Part shown: one piece after another, positions 38,962 through 48,269 of the stretch
Layout of the letters: every line of letters begins with the position of its first letter
How positions within the stretch are numbered: the first letter of the stretch is position 1
Assembly: GCF_004570385.1 (NCBI RefSeq)
Contig: NZ_SPQL01000003.1
Span: forward strand, 124,001 to 188,000
Origin: Blastococcus sp. CT_GayMR19
Lineage (GTDB): Bacteria; Actinomycetota; Actinomycetes; Mycobacteriales; Geodermatophilaceae
Length of the DNA stretch: 64,000 bases
Reading direction: 5' to 3'
The notes under the pieces: generated by a model
The model's input: only the letters and a program-made list of their open reading frames with translations
Told to the model about the DNA's origin: nothing
The model's database searches: none
Position numbers and translations under genes: made by a program

Positions 38962-40434
38962 TCAGCGCTTGACCTCCGCGAGCATCCCCTCCAGCGACCG
39001 GGTGGCCACGGCTGCGGCCACCTGTACGCCGCGGTCGGACATCGGATGCTGAGCGAGCCGTCGCCAGCGCGCCGACGCCTCGGTGCAGAGTCGCCGGAGC
39101 TCCTCCGGTGTGGTGTCCGCCGGGACGCCGAGGCGGGTGGCCGCGTCATGGCCGAGCGCGCCCAGCAGGCGCTCCAGTTCGACGGCCCGCTCCTCGGAGA
39201 CCTCCAGCTCACCTGAGCGCAGCTGGTTGAGCACGCGCACCTCGATGAACTCGTGGGCCTGGGTGGCGACCTCCTCCGAGCGTGCCCGGAGCGCGTCGGT
39301 GGCCCGCACGCCGCCGGCCGCGAGCACGCCGCCCAGAGCGGCCAGCGCCGATCGGGCCTTGAGGATCCGGGCCCGGCGGGTGAACTGCACGAGCAGGACG
39401 CCGCGCAGCTGGGACAGCCCGCTCCGGGTGATCAGTTCGGCTTTCAGGTCCGTCGCCGAACGGGCCCTGCCGGTGCGGATCAGGTCGACGGCCAACCGCA
39501 CCCCGAACAGACCGAGTCGCTCGAGCAGGTGCTCGCGGTCGGTCTCGGTGACCGGCAGCGAGCTCGGGCGGTGCGCGAACCGGTCCGCGGTCAGCAGCAG
39601 GGAGGTGACCTCGCCGACGGGCGCCTCCGCCAGCTCGCGGAGGGCGCGGTGCTCCGGCTCGCGCAACGTCTCACCCGCCAGCCCCAGCAGGCCGGACACG
39701 GGGACGATCACGGGGCACAGCCGCCGGAGCCGGGGGTCGTGCTGGTAGCGCTCGCCGACCCGCCGCGCCACCTCCAGCGCGTCCGGCGTGCACGAGCCGA
39801 TCTCGTCGGCCCGGCCGAGGACGCCGACCGCGTTGATCGACGTCCCGTGGGCCAGGTCGTCGTCCTGGAAGGACTCCAGGAACCGGACGTCGCTGGCATG
39901 AGCATGACGCAGCAGGTACAGGACGGCGTCGGCCTGGGCCGGGCGGTCGTCGTCCGGGGCCAGCGCCCGATAGGTCTCCGCCGACAGATCGGTGGACAGC
40001 GAGGCGATGCCCGGCGTGTCGATGAGGGTGAGGTCGGCCAGCCGGTGCGTCGGCCAGCCGATGTCGAGATGGTCCACGTCGGCGGCGGCCAGTCCGCCCA
40101 GGTCCACCTCCAGCGCGCCCCCGGACCGGTCGAACGGCCGGGCACGCGCGGGGCCGGTTCGTGGCTGGACCAGTACCTCCGGGCGCTCCGCCCGTCGGTA
40201 CCAGGTGATGATCCGGGTGCACTCGCCCGCGTCGGTCGCGGCCAGGGTCTCGCCCAGCAGCGCGTTGAGCAACGTCGACTTCCCGGCCTTGACCTTTCCC
40301 GCGATGGCGACCCGCAACGGCTCGTCGAGACGGCGGCGAGCGCCGGCGAGGGTCTCCGCGGAGGACGCCGAGGTCGCGTCCCCCTCGGCCGTGCGGAGCA
40401 GGTCCGCGATGGCGGTGGTCAGCGGATCAGGCAC
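38962..40434 (-). CDS. Dynamin-like GTPase, IniC-like
   Basis: A 490-aa large GTPase. The P-loop AIAGKVKAGKSTLLNALLG is near residue 43, switch II DTPGIAS follows near 148, and a VGVLGRADEIG segment takes the NKxD position. The C-terminal half is helical (LKAELITRSGLSQL, ARILKARSALAALG). Its length and its place overlapping the downstream end of another dynamin-like gene by 8 bp resemble mycobacterial iniA-iniC pairs, in which IniC is about the same size. Likely role: membrane remodelling or repair, acting with the upstream GTPase. It converges on the wall-hydrolase gene with a 2-bp gap. Confidence 0.82.
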   Translation of the reverse strand: MPDPLTTAIADLLRTAEGDATSASSAETLAGARRRLDEPLRVAIAGKVKAGKSTLLNALLGETLAATDAGECTRIITWYRRAERPEVLVQPRTGPARARPFDRSGGALEVDLGGLAAADVDHLDIGWPTHRLADLTLIDTPGIASLSTDLSAETYRALAPDDDRPAQADAVLYLLRHAHASDVRFLESFQDDDLAHGTSINAVGVLGRADEIGSCTPDALEVARRVGERYQHDPRLRRLCPVIVPVSGLLGLAGETLREPEHRALRELAEAPVGEVTSLLLTADRFAHRPSSLPVTETDREHLLERLGLFGVRLAVDLIRTGRARSATDLKAELITRSGLSQLRGVLLVQFTRRARILKARSALAALGGVLAAGGVRATDALRARSEEVATQAHEFIEVRVLNQLRSGELEVSEERAVELERLLGALGHDAATRLGVPADTTPEELRRLCTEASARWRRLAQHPMSDRGVQVAAAVATRSLEGMLAEVKR

Positions 40435-42520
40435 GTGCCACCGCCCGGTCGTCGGCGCGGGCGCCCGCGACGACGGACCCGCCCTGCAGCCGTCGGAGCT
40501 CGGCGGCCCGCTGCGCGAGGGACCTGCTCCGGGCCGTCCGCTCCGCGTCGGTGAGCCCCACCGCGCCCTGGGCCGCGGCCAGCGTGGCCACCGAGGAGCG
40601 GTGCATCGCGGCGGCCCGGTCCTGGAACTCGTCGCGCAGCCGGCGCTGCAGCTGGCGCAGGGCGTCGCGGCAGTCCTTCCCGACCCGGAAGGAGATCTCG
40701 TCGAGATACCGTCGGGCGGCCGCCTTCGCGAGCTGCCTGCGGTGGACGAGCTGGCGCAGTCGTTCGTCTCTGACCGTCTTGACGATGATGGCACCGAAGA
40801 TCATCAGACTGATCGGGGCGAGCACAGCTGCCACGGCGATCCCCGCCACCGCGGTCGGGAGTTGTCCGGCCGCCGCGAACAAGGCCATCGGCACGAACGC
40901 ACCGCTGCGGACGGCGGTCATGGCGGTGCCGAACCGTCCTCCCGGACCCAGGGCGTCGAGTCCGCCGAGGTCCACCTCGTCGGCGTGCGCGACCGGGGCC
41001 GTCGTCCGGAACTCGAGCGTCGCGCCGGCCTCGAGGTCGAACTGCGACGCGACCTCGGTGACGACGGCCTCAGCACGCGTCCGCATCGTGTCGTAGGTGG
41101 CGACCGCCTCGGCCGCGACCTCGCGGCGCAGCCAGGCCTCGACGTCGGGCCAGTCGTCCTTCGGGTCTCCGCGGTCGATCACCTCCTCGACGTCCCTGGT
41201 GACCGATCGGAGGCGGCGCTGCAGTTCGTGGTCCACGTCGGTCACCAGGTCCTGCACCCGGTCGGTCAGGACCTGTTGCCACCCGGCCGACGGGGAGGAC
41301 AGCCGCTCCGTGCGGGCGCGCGCCGTCGTCAGTTGCCTGACCACCTGCTCGGTCTCCTGCGGACGGGAGACGACCTGGCGCTCCGCCTCCACCTGCCTGC
41401 CCAGTTGGGCGGCGACGAAGGCGACGTCGGCGTCGGCTGCCCGCGCCGCCCGCTCGGCACCACCCGACACGACCGCGGCCAGGAACCGGATGAGCGGCCG
41501 GAATCCCGACTCCTCGGTGAGGGCCGCGTCCTGGTCGGGGCGCAGCCGGAGGAAGGAGGACACCCCCAGGACCTCGAGGTCGAGGCCCGCGCGCGCAAGA
41601 TGCGCCTGGTCGAGCGCGACGATCTTCCGCCAGTGCGGGAACAGGTCGGTCTTGGTCACGACGCAGGCGGCCATGGGGCACCGCTGCACCACCATCTGGA
41701 GGAACTGCATCTCCGGGGCGGTGAACTCCTGCGAGGCATCGGTGACGAAGAGGACGGCCTGCGCCTCGTCGAGCGCTCCGAGGGTGATCAGGCCGTGTGC
41801 CGAGTCGAGGCCACCGACCCCCGGGGTGTCGACCAGGCAGAGGCCTGACCGCAGCAGGGGATGCGGCAGTCGCACCTCGACCGATGTCGGCCGCGGTCCG
41901 GCATCGCGGTCGAGCTCGGAGACAGCACTCTCGATGTCGGCGATCGACAGGGCCCGTTCGCGCGGCGGCGGGGACGGGCCGTCCGGGTCGGGGGAGTCCT
42001 GGCGGTAGAAGGCAGTCGCGCCGGCGGTGTCCCCGTACCGGATGAGCGTCGGCACCGCGGTGACGATGTCCGCGTCCACGGGGCAGACCGAACGGCGCAG
42101 GAGCGCATTGACCAGCGTGCTCTTGCCCCGCTTGAACTCGCCGACCGCGACCACCGGTATGGCCCGCTCGGTGAGCCGCGAGCGTGCCGCGACCAGGCGC
42201 TCGGCCAGGTCGGGACGGTCGTGCTCCACGGCCAGCCGAGAGCTCACCGCAACGCGGGCGAGGGCTTCTGCGACCAAGCCGGGAGGCTCGTCCTTGCTCC
42301 CGCGTGGTGCTGCAACCGCCGGGGCGGTGGGCCGCCGGGGAGCCACAGGTCCCGGCTCCCGGGCCCGGGGAGCCGGCTGTGGTGGTGCCGCCGCTCCGGG
42401 CACGGGGTCCGGAACCGCTGCCGGCGTCTGCGGTTCCGCCCAGCCGAGGTAGGCCCCGCAGGAGGAGCAGAACTGGGTTCCCGGGGTCTGGTCGGCCGTG
42501 CAGGCCTCACAGGTGGTCAT
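40427..42520 (-). CDS. Dynamin-like GTPase with N-terminal zinc ribbon, IniA-like
   Basis: A 697-aa protein. A double-CxxC zinc ribbon (residues 4-21; CEACTADQTPGTQFCSSC) and a Pro-rich linker precede the GTPase: P-loop VAVGEFKRGKSTLVNALL, switch II DTPGVGG, and VTKTDLF as the NKxD-type motif. A helical stalk follows, with a hydrophobic hairpin (VPMALFAAAGQLPTAVAGIAVAAVLAPISLMIF, cited in part) that probably inserts in the membrane. This matches the IniA-type bacterial dynamins. It is the first gene of a two-gene unit and diverges from a second zinc-ribbon membrane protein across 80 bp. Confidence 0.82.
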   Translation of the reverse strand: MTTCEACTADQTPGTQFCSSCGAYLGWAEPQTPAAVPDPVPGAAAPPQPAPRAREPGPVAPRRPTAPAVAAPRGSKDEPPGLVAEALARVAVSSRLAVEHDRPDLAERLVAARSRLTERAIPVVAVGEFKRGKSTLVNALLRRSVCPVDADIVTAVPTLIRYGDTAGATAFYRQDSPDPDGPSPPPRERALSIADIESAVSELDRDAGPRPTSVEVRLPHPLLRSGLCLVDTPGVGGLDSAHGLITLGALDEAQAVLFVTDASQEFTAPEMQFLQMVVQRCPMAACVVTKTDLFPHWRKIVALDQAHLARAGLDLEVLGVSSFLRLRPDQDAALTEESGFRPLIRFLAAVVSGGAERAARAADADVAFVAAQLGRQVEAERQVVSRPQETEQVVRQLTTARARTERLSSPSAGWQQVLTDRVQDLVTDVDHELQRRLRSVTRDVEEVIDRGDPKDDWPDVEAWLRREVAAEAVATYDTMRTRAEAVVTEVASQFDLEAGATLEFRTTAPVAHADEVDLGGLDALGPGGRFGTAMTAVRSGAFVPMALFAAAGQLPTAVAGIAVAAVLAPISLMIFGAIIVKTVRDERLRQLVHRRQLAKAAARRYLDEISFRVGKDCRDALRQLQRRLRDEFQDRAAAMHRSSVATLAAAQGAVGLTDAERTARSRSLAQRAAELRRLQGGSVVAGARADDRAVARA

Positions 42521-42600
42521 CAAGCCTGCCCGAAAGGCCCTGGCTCCCGGATCCACCCGGGGCCACCATTCGGGTCCTCCGGAGATACGGGGAGTGCGCC

Positions 42601-43749
42601 ATGCCTGGTGAGGTCTGTGCGGAGTGCGGCGAGCCCGCGACACGGGACACGGAGTTCTGTGTGCAGTGCGGTGCGTTCCTCGACTGGAGCCGCGCCGAGC
42701 AGGAGTCGGTGGAGGGCGGGCGCACCGAGCCGGTCGCCGCGACGGCCGGCGGCGGTCCTGCCGGGTCCAGCGTGGCGGCAGCCGTAACCGTCCCGTCGAC
42801 CGTCCCGCCGCCGCGTGATCCGGAACCCGCCCGCCAGACGGCCGGAGCGCGGGTCGCCGGGGGGCTGCAGGAGCCGGCGGTCCGCCCAATGGACCCGCCG
42901 CCGCGGCAGACGATCATCCAGCCGGCTGCGGTGGAGCCCTCGCCCTCCGGCTGCCGGAGGTGCGGCACCGCCAACCCGCCGGAACTGCGGTTCTGCCGCA
43001 AGTGCGGCCTCGAGTTCTCGCCACCACGGCAGGCGACTGCTTGGGACGCCCGGCCACGGCCTCGGGTGCCGTGGTGGCGACGGATCTTCGGCGGGCATCG
43101 CACCCCCTCGGAGCGCGCCGCGTTGCGGGCCTACCGCCGCAGCCTGCCGATGCGCTACCGGCTGATTCGCATCGGCGTCGCCCTGCTGGTGCTGCTCCTC
43201 CTGGTCGGCGCGGTCATAGCTGGCAACCGGGATCCGATCGGCTGGGCGAAGGCGCGCTGGTACGACTTCAAGGGCACCGTCGTACCGGTCCGGGACATCA
43301 CGCCGACGCTGGACCCCGCCGTCGACGCGAATCCGGACTTCCCCCCGTCGTTCGCCGTCGACGGGAACGAGGCCTCGGCGTGGGCCACGACCTGGACGGG
43401 CGCGGGGGAGCCCGAGGGCTGCGGCGCGCCGAACACGGCTGCCGGGCTGCTCCTGACCTTCGAGCAGCCGGTCGACCTGCGGCGGCTGGTCGTGCGCGCC
43501 GGACTTCCGACGGATGACGTCAACCGCCTGGCTCAGCACCGTCCCCGCGTTCTGGAGCTGCGCTTCTCCGATGGCGAGTGCGTGCCCTTGACGCTCACTG
43601 ACACCGGCGAACAGCAGGTCGTAGAACTCGCACCGGTGAGCACCACCAGCGTCCGGATCGACGTCGTCGACGTCTACCTCTCCGACGCCGACGGCGCCAC
43701 GTTCGTCGCCCTCAGCGAGGTCGAGCTGCTCCAGCGCCCACAGGGCTGA
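42601..43749 (+). CDS. Zinc-ribbon membrane protein with discoidin-like C-terminal domain
   Basis: A 382-aa protein with two zinc ribbons (CAECGEPATRDTEFCVQC near residue 6 and CRRCGTANPPELRFCRKC near 120), one transmembrane helix (about 185-206; GVALLVLLLLVGAVIAG), and an outer beta-sandwich of ~150 residues (PSFAVDGNEASAWATTW, LLLTFEQPVDLRRLVVRAG) of the discoidin/NADase-type glycan-binding kind. It probably links cytoplasmic partners to surface sugar. The divergent IniA-like GTPase carries the same zinc-ribbon type, which suggests they work together. Confidence 0.75.
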   Translation: MPGEVCAECGEPATRDTEFCVQCGAFLDWSRAEQESVEGGRTEPVAATAGGGPAGSSVAAAVTVPSTVPPPRDPEPARQTAGARVAGGLQEPAVRPMDPPPRQTIIQPAAVEPSPSGCRRCGTANPPELRFCRKCGLEFSPPRQATAWDARPRPRVPWWRRIFGGHRTPSERAALRAYRRSLPMRYRLIRIGVALLVLLLLVGAVIAGNRDPIGWAKARWYDFKGTVVPVRDITPTLDPAVDANPDFPPSFAVDGNEASAWATTWTGAGEPEGCGAPNTAAGLLLTFEQPVDLRRLVVRAGLPTDDVNRLAQHRPRVLELRFSDGECVPLTLTDTGEQQVVELAPVSTTSVRIDVVDVYLSDADGATFVALSEVELLQRPQG

Positions 43750-43754
43750 GCGCG

Positions 43755-45332
43755 TCACGTGGGGTCCCCCGGCTGATACGGCGTACCGCACAGCGTCGGG
43801 TCCAGTCCGCTCGCTGCGCACTCGGCTTCGGCCTCGGCCCTCGAGGCGAACGGGCCCACGTAGAGCACCTTCCATCCAGCACGGAACCGCTGGGAGGCGT
43901 CCGGGTAATCGGAGACCTCCAGCTCACCGACGGTCATCCCCGCGTTCTCCAGCAGCTCACGACGCGTGGCCATGATCTGGGCCTGACCAGGGACGTCGGG
44001 AGAGAAGGGCAGGGCGAGCACCCACTGGTCGCCGAACTGGGGCAGACCGGCGGGCGGGGTCTCCGAAGGGCTGGTCCCGGACGGCGTCGTTCCCGATGGG
44101 CCGGTCTCGGACGGCGTCGTTACTGATGGACTGGTCTCGGATGGCGTCGTCTCGGACGGGCTGGGCTCGGACGGGCTGGGCTCGGACGGCGTCACCTCGA
44201 CCGGTGCAGCAGGCGTCGTGGCGCATGCTTCCGAGGTCCGGACGCTCTCCGACTCGCCCCGTATGGCGACGACCTCGAAGCAGGCTTCCTGTTCGGGCGG
44301 CAGTTCTGGGATCACCTCACGGTTCTTGCTGCCCGCGACGGCTGTCTCCTCCAGCGTCACGGGCAACTGCTGTCCCTTCGTCGCCGGATCGATCTGGAAG
44401 ATCTTGATGCCGTCAGGCGGCCGAGCGAAGGGCGACCAGCCCACCTCCACGCTGGTGGCACTCACGGGAGTGACCGTGACGTCCTGAGGTGCCGCGACCG
44501 ATTCGCTCACCGCCGGCACCGGTGGAGGGGTCGGCTTCGCGGTGACGAGGACCACGACGGCGGCCGCCGCGGCGAGGACACCCAGCGCCCCCAGAGCAAC
44601 GGTGCCCCTCGTCAGCACCGGTTTCTGGTTGAGGGCGCCGTCGAGGACCGGGCGACCGGGATCGGACACCGCGGGATTCGCGGTGGGTACTTTTCCCGGC
44701 CGGTCGGGCTCGGCCACCACGCGGAACGGGAGTCGTACCGGTGTCCCCCGGAGGAACGGCCGGCGCGAGCGGACCCGGACGGCGGCCACGGCCGACGAGC
44801 CGACGGGGAGGTCGAGCGTCTCGGGACTGACCAGGTAGCCGAGCGCGTCGTCCGGGTCGGAGGCGACGAGGCGCAGCTTCGCCGCCGAGTTGCCCCAGTT
44901 GCTGATCTTGACGGTGTGCCGGCCGGACCAGCGGCCGGTGGACGTCACCGGCGTGATCGAGGCCGTCAGCCCGTCCACCCGGCCGATCTCCAGGTCACCT
45001 TCCGCGGCCGCGGACGACGACGGGTCGACGACCGATTCGGCGAGGACGCAGAAGGGCACCTCACCGGCCGTGCCCGCGGAGCCGGCCGGCGCAGCGAAGA
45101 CGACCGTCGCCGTCGCCTCCTGGCCGGGGTAGACCCGGACGACGTCGGACTCGTCGCGGCCGGGGTCCTTCGCCGTCACGACGTCCGCCCATGCGGACGC
45201 CGAGCCGAGCACCGTGAGCCGGTAGCCCTCGACGATGTCGCTGGTGTTCCGGACCGTCACGGTAACCGGGGCCTGACCGCCGGGCTCCACCTTCACGCGG
45301 GTGGGCTCGATCCGCACGATGGGGTCCGTCAC
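43755..45332 (-). CDS. Membrane protein with Ig-like, FN3-like and SPOR domains
   Basis: A 525-aa protein. The N-terminal ~220 residues are two Ig-like domains (VKVEPGGQAPVTVTVRNTSD) facing the cytoplasm, because no signal peptide precedes the single transmembrane helix at 243-265. Outside are an FN3-like domain (280-372), a Ser/Thr/Pro repeat linker (381-426) and a C-terminal SPOR-like domain (435-515; WKVLYVGPFASRAEAEAECAA) that may bind denuded glycan strands at division sites or lysis points. GTG at 45332 is preferred on family start; the ribosome site is weak. It converges on the zinc-ribbon gene with a 5-bp gap. Confidence 0.72.
   Translation of the reverse strand: MTDPIVRIEPTRVKVEPGGQAPVTVTVRNTSDIVEGYRLTVLGSASAWADVVTAKDPGRDESDVVRVYPGQEATATVVFAAPAGSAGTAGEVPFCVLAESVVDPSSSAAAEGDLEIGRVDGLTASITPVTSTGRWSGRHTVKISNWGNSAAKLRLVASDPDDALGYLVSPETLDLPVGSSAVAAVRVRSRRPFLRGTPVRLPFRVVAEPDRPGKVPTANPAVSDPGRPVLDGALNQKPVLTRGTVALGALGVLAAAAAVVVLVTAKPTPPPVPAVSESVAAPQDVTVTPVSATSVEVGWSPFARPPDGIKIFQIDPATKGQQLPVTLEETAVAGSKNREVIPELPPEQEACFEVVAIRGESESVRTSEACATTPAAPVEVTPSEPSPSEPSPSETTPSETSPSVTTPSETGPSGTTPSGTSPSETPPAGLPQFGDQWVLALPFSPDVPGQAQIMATRRELLENAGMTVGELEVSDYPDASQRFRAGWKVLYVGPFASRAEAEAECAASGLDPTLCGTPYQPGDPT
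44055..44192 (-). repeat. Short tandem repeats encoding a Ser/Thr/Pro linker
   Basis: About eleven imperfect 12-bp units encode the TPSE/SPSE pattern of the linker between the FN3-like and SPOR domains. Such linkers change length easily by slippage and usually span the wall. Confidence 0.7.
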
Positions 45333-45504
45333 GGCTCCATCACCCCCTCGCCGCACGATAGGGCGGGGTCGGCGGTGCGGGGTGCTCGCCGGCGAACCGC
45401 GCCCGGCGCAGGGCCGAACTGTGCCTGAACGGGCAACGAGCCGTGCCTGTGCGGCGGTCCCGGGGGCGTCGTGCACCGGACGGCCGCCGGAGCACAGTCG
45501 GACC

Positions 45505-46224
45505 GTGATCCCGGAGGTGGACTCGGCGCTGCGTGCGCTCATCCAGCGGGATGCGGTGGACCGCGGCTCGGTGGAGGTGGTCTTCGACGCGCCGACCAAG
45601 GACTGGGCCGGCCGCCGGACCGCCCCCGCCGTGGACGTCTACCTGTACGACGTCCGGGAGGACCTGCGCCGCCGCTCGCGCGGAATGATCAACGAGTACG
45701 ACGACCTGGGCCGCGTGCGCGCCCGCCACCTGCCGCCCCGGCACTTCAAGCTGTCCTACCTCGTGACGGCGTGGACGCAACGGCCCGAGGACGAGCACCG
45801 CCTGCTGTCCGACCTCCTCGCCTGCTTCCTGCGGTACGACGCGATGCCGCCTGAGCTGCTCGGGGGGCCACTCGCGGAGCTGGGCCTGCCGGTGCCGGTC
45901 AACATCGCGCTGCCCCCGCCGGAGGACCGGTCGTTCGCCGACGTCTGGTCGGCTCTGGGGGGAGAGCTGAAGCCATCCCTCGACGTGGTCGTCTGCGTGC
46001 CCACCGACACCGGGCAGCGGCCGGAGACCGGTCCGCCCGTCACCGGGCCCCCGCGGGTGTCGATCGGCGGGATCGGCGGCTGGCCGCCGAGGGAGCCGGG
46101 ACGAGCAGTCGGCGACCAGCCGGCGGAGGACGAGCCGGCGGAGCCGGCCGAGGAAGAGCGGGCCGAGGACGAGCCGGCTGCGCGGAAGCCCGCACGGCGG
46201 CGGCGCGGTGGGGGCGGATCGTGA
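45505..46224 (+). CDS. DUF4255 (Pvc16-type) tail terminator protein
   Basis: A 239-aa protein. VEVVFDAPTKDWAGRRTAPAVDVYLYDVREDL and the HFKLSYLVTAWTQRPEDEHRLLSDLLACFLRYDAMPPELLGG segment (cited in part) are the DUF4255/Pvc16_N core that caps the distal end of the sheath-tube in eCIS particles. The C-terminal ~60 residues are an acidic then basic low-complexity tail. The GTG at 45505 matches the family start (VIPEVDSALRALI). It overlaps the AAA+ ATPase gene by 4 bp (GTGA). Confidence 0.88.
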   Translation: MIPEVDSALRALIQRDAVDRGSVEVVFDAPTKDWAGRRTAPAVDVYLYDVREDLRRRSRGMINEYDDLGRVRARHLPPRHFKLSYLVTAWTQRPEDEHRLLSDLLACFLRYDAMPPELLGGPLAELGLPVPVNIALPPPEDRSFADVWSALGGELKPSLDVVVCVPTDTGQRPETGPPVTGPPRVSIGGIGGWPPREPGRAVGDQPAEDEPAEPAEEERAEDEPAARKPARRRRGGGGS

Positions 46225-48269
46225 GAGAAGATCCCGACCCGGACCGGGCCGACCTGTTCCGCCGCGTCGGCGTGCTCGAGGACCGGATCCGCGCGCTGGT
46301 GGCTCACCGGCGCAGCGACGATCCGGCGCCGGACGACCCGTTCCGCGGCCTCTACCTCTCCGAGGAGGCGGTCGACCGCCTCCTCCTCCCGCGCGTCCCC
46401 GATCCGGCTCCCGACACCGCTGTCGTCGATGACGTCGAGCGTGCGGCTGACGCCGCCGAGGCCCAGGGCGCCGTCCTCCGCCTGCGTCGTCTGGCGCGCG
46501 ACGCCTCGCTGACCCGGCTCGACGAGCACCTGCTGCTCGTCGCGCTGCTTCCCGATCTGGACGCGCGATTCGAGCGCCTGATCGGCTACCTCAACGACGA
46601 CGTCACGCGGCGCCGCGCCTCGGTCGGGCTGGCGCTGGAGATCCTCGGCGTCCCACCGACGTCCGTGGAGGCGCGCGAGCGCGTCGGCGACGGCGCACCG
46701 CTGGTCGAGTCGGGTCTGCTGTGGGTGGAGGACGGTGACCGTCCCCTCCTGACCCGGGCCCTGCGCGTGCCCGACCGGGTGACCGCGCACCTGCTGGGCG
46801 GCACGGCGCCCGACCCCGTCCTCGCCGACGTGCTCTGCCGCCGGGTCGCCTACGACGCTTACCCCGCCGCGGCGCTGGCCGACGCCATCGGTGCGGGTCA
46901 CCGGCTGGTGCACGTCCGCGAGCGGGTGGCCGGGACGGGTGCGGCCATGGCGACGGCCGCACTGGTGCGTGCGGGTCGCCCCACTGTCGGTCTCGATCTC
47001 GGGCGGCTGGCCTCCCAGCCGGACGCGGGACTGCCCGTGCGGGTCGCCGGCCGGGAGGCGTTGCTGATCGGGGGCGGGATCGTCGCCGGACCGGTGGAGG
47101 CGCTGGCGTCCGCGGCGCCGGCGGCACTCCGCCGCCTCGCCGCGTTGCCGGTGCCGGTGCTGCTCGTCGGCGCCGCCACCTGGGACCCCGACTGGAGTGA
47201 CGTCGTACCGCTGCTGTGCGAGGCACCCGTTCCCGGGCCCGACGAGCGCATCGCCCTGTGGCACCAGGCCCTCGGGCCGGTGGGGGTGGAGGGAGCGGCC
47301 ACCGCCACCGAGCACTTCGTCCTCAGCCCCCACCAGATCGACCGGGCCGTGCGGGCCGCCCGGGCAGCGGCGGCGCTGACCGGCGGCACGGTCACCCCCG
47401 ACCACCTGCGTCGCGGCGCGCGCTCGCAGAACGCCGCGGGGCTGGAGCGTCTCGCGCGCCGGATCGAGCCGGAGGTGGGCTGGGACGACCTGGTCCTGCC
47501 GCCCGTCGTCCTGCGGCAGCTGACGGAGCTCGCCGCGCGGGCACGGCACCGCGACCGGGTGCTCACGGAGTGGCGGATGCGTCCGGGCGGGGGGCGGGGG
47601 AGGGGGATCACCGCGCTCTTCGCCGGCGACTCGGGCACCGGCAAGACGATGTCGGCCGAGGTGGTGGCCGGGGCGCTCGGCCTGGACCTGTACACCGTCG
47701 ACCTCGCGACGGTGGTCGACAAGTACGTGGGGGAGACCGAGAAGAACCTCGAACGGATCTTCAGCGAGGCCAGCGGGGTCAACGCCGTGCTGTTGTTCGA
47801 CGAGGCGGATGCCATCTTCGGCAAGCGCAGCGAGGTGCGCGACGCGCACGACCGGTACGCCAACATCGAGAGCGCCTTCCTGCTGCAGCGCATGGAGACC
47901 TTCGACGGCCTCGCGGTGCTCGCGACGAACCTGCGGGCGAACCTGGACGAGGCGTTCACCCGGCGGCTGGACGCGATCATCGACTTCCCGACGCCCGACG
48001 TGGACCTCCGGCTGGCGCTGTGGCAGCGCTGCCTGGCGGCGCCGCTGCCCGTGGCCGGCGACCTCGACCTGGACTACTGCGCGCAGGCCTTCGAGCTCTC
48101 CGGCGGCAACATCCGCTCGGTGGCCATCACGGCGGCGTATCTGGCGGCCGAGGCCGGCGCTCCTGTCGACATGGGCATGGTCATCGCCGCTGTCCACGAG
48201 GAGTACCGCAAGCTCGGCAGGCTCGTGCTCGAGCGCGAGTTCGGCCCCTACCTGGCCCAGCTCCGATGA
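46221..48269 (+). CDS. AAA+ ATPase of the eCIS (Afp15-like)
   Basis: A 682-aa ATPase. An N-terminal helical half and a degenerate first ATPase-like region precede a full C-terminal AAA+ module: Walker A AGDSGTGKTMSAEV near 468, DKYVGETEKNLERIF, Walker B VLLFDEADAIFGKRSE, sensor-1 VLATN and sensor-2 SGGNIRSVA. This is the eCIS-specific ATPase, thought to act in assembly or cargo loading. It is coupled to the DUF4255 gene upstream and overlaps the Ig-repeat protein gene downstream by 4 bp (ATGA). Confidence 0.93.
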   Translation: MREDPDPDRADLFRRVGVLEDRIRALVAHRRSDDPAPDDPFRGLYLSEEAVDRLLLPRVPDPAPDTAVVDDVERAADAAEAQGAVLRLRRLARDASLTRLDEHLLLVALLPDLDARFERLIGYLNDDVTRRRASVGLALEILGVPPTSVEARERVGDGAPLVESGLLWVEDGDRPLLTRALRVPDRVTAHLLGGTAPDPVLADVLCRRVAYDAYPAAALADAIGAGHRLVHVRERVAGTGAAMATAALVRAGRPTVGLDLGRLASQPDAGLPVRVAGREALLIGGGIVAGPVEALASAAPAALRRLAALPVPVLLVGAATWDPDWSDVVPLLCEAPVPGPDERIALWHQALGPVGVEGAATATEHFVLSPHQIDRAVRAARAAAALTGGTVTPDHLRRGARSQNAAGLERLARRIEPEVGWDDLVLPPVVLRQLTELAARARHRDRVLTEWRMRPGGGRGRGITALFAGDSGTGKTMSAEVVAGALGLDLYTVDLATVVDKYVGETEKNLERIFSEASGVNAVLLFDEADAIFGKRSEVRDAHDRYANIESAFLLQRMETFDGLAVLATNLRANLDEAFTRRLDAIIDFPTPDVDLRLALWQRCLAAPLPVAGDLDLDYCAQAFELSGGNIRSVAITAAYLAAEAGAPVDMGMVIAAVHEEYRKLGRLVLEREFGPYLAQLR

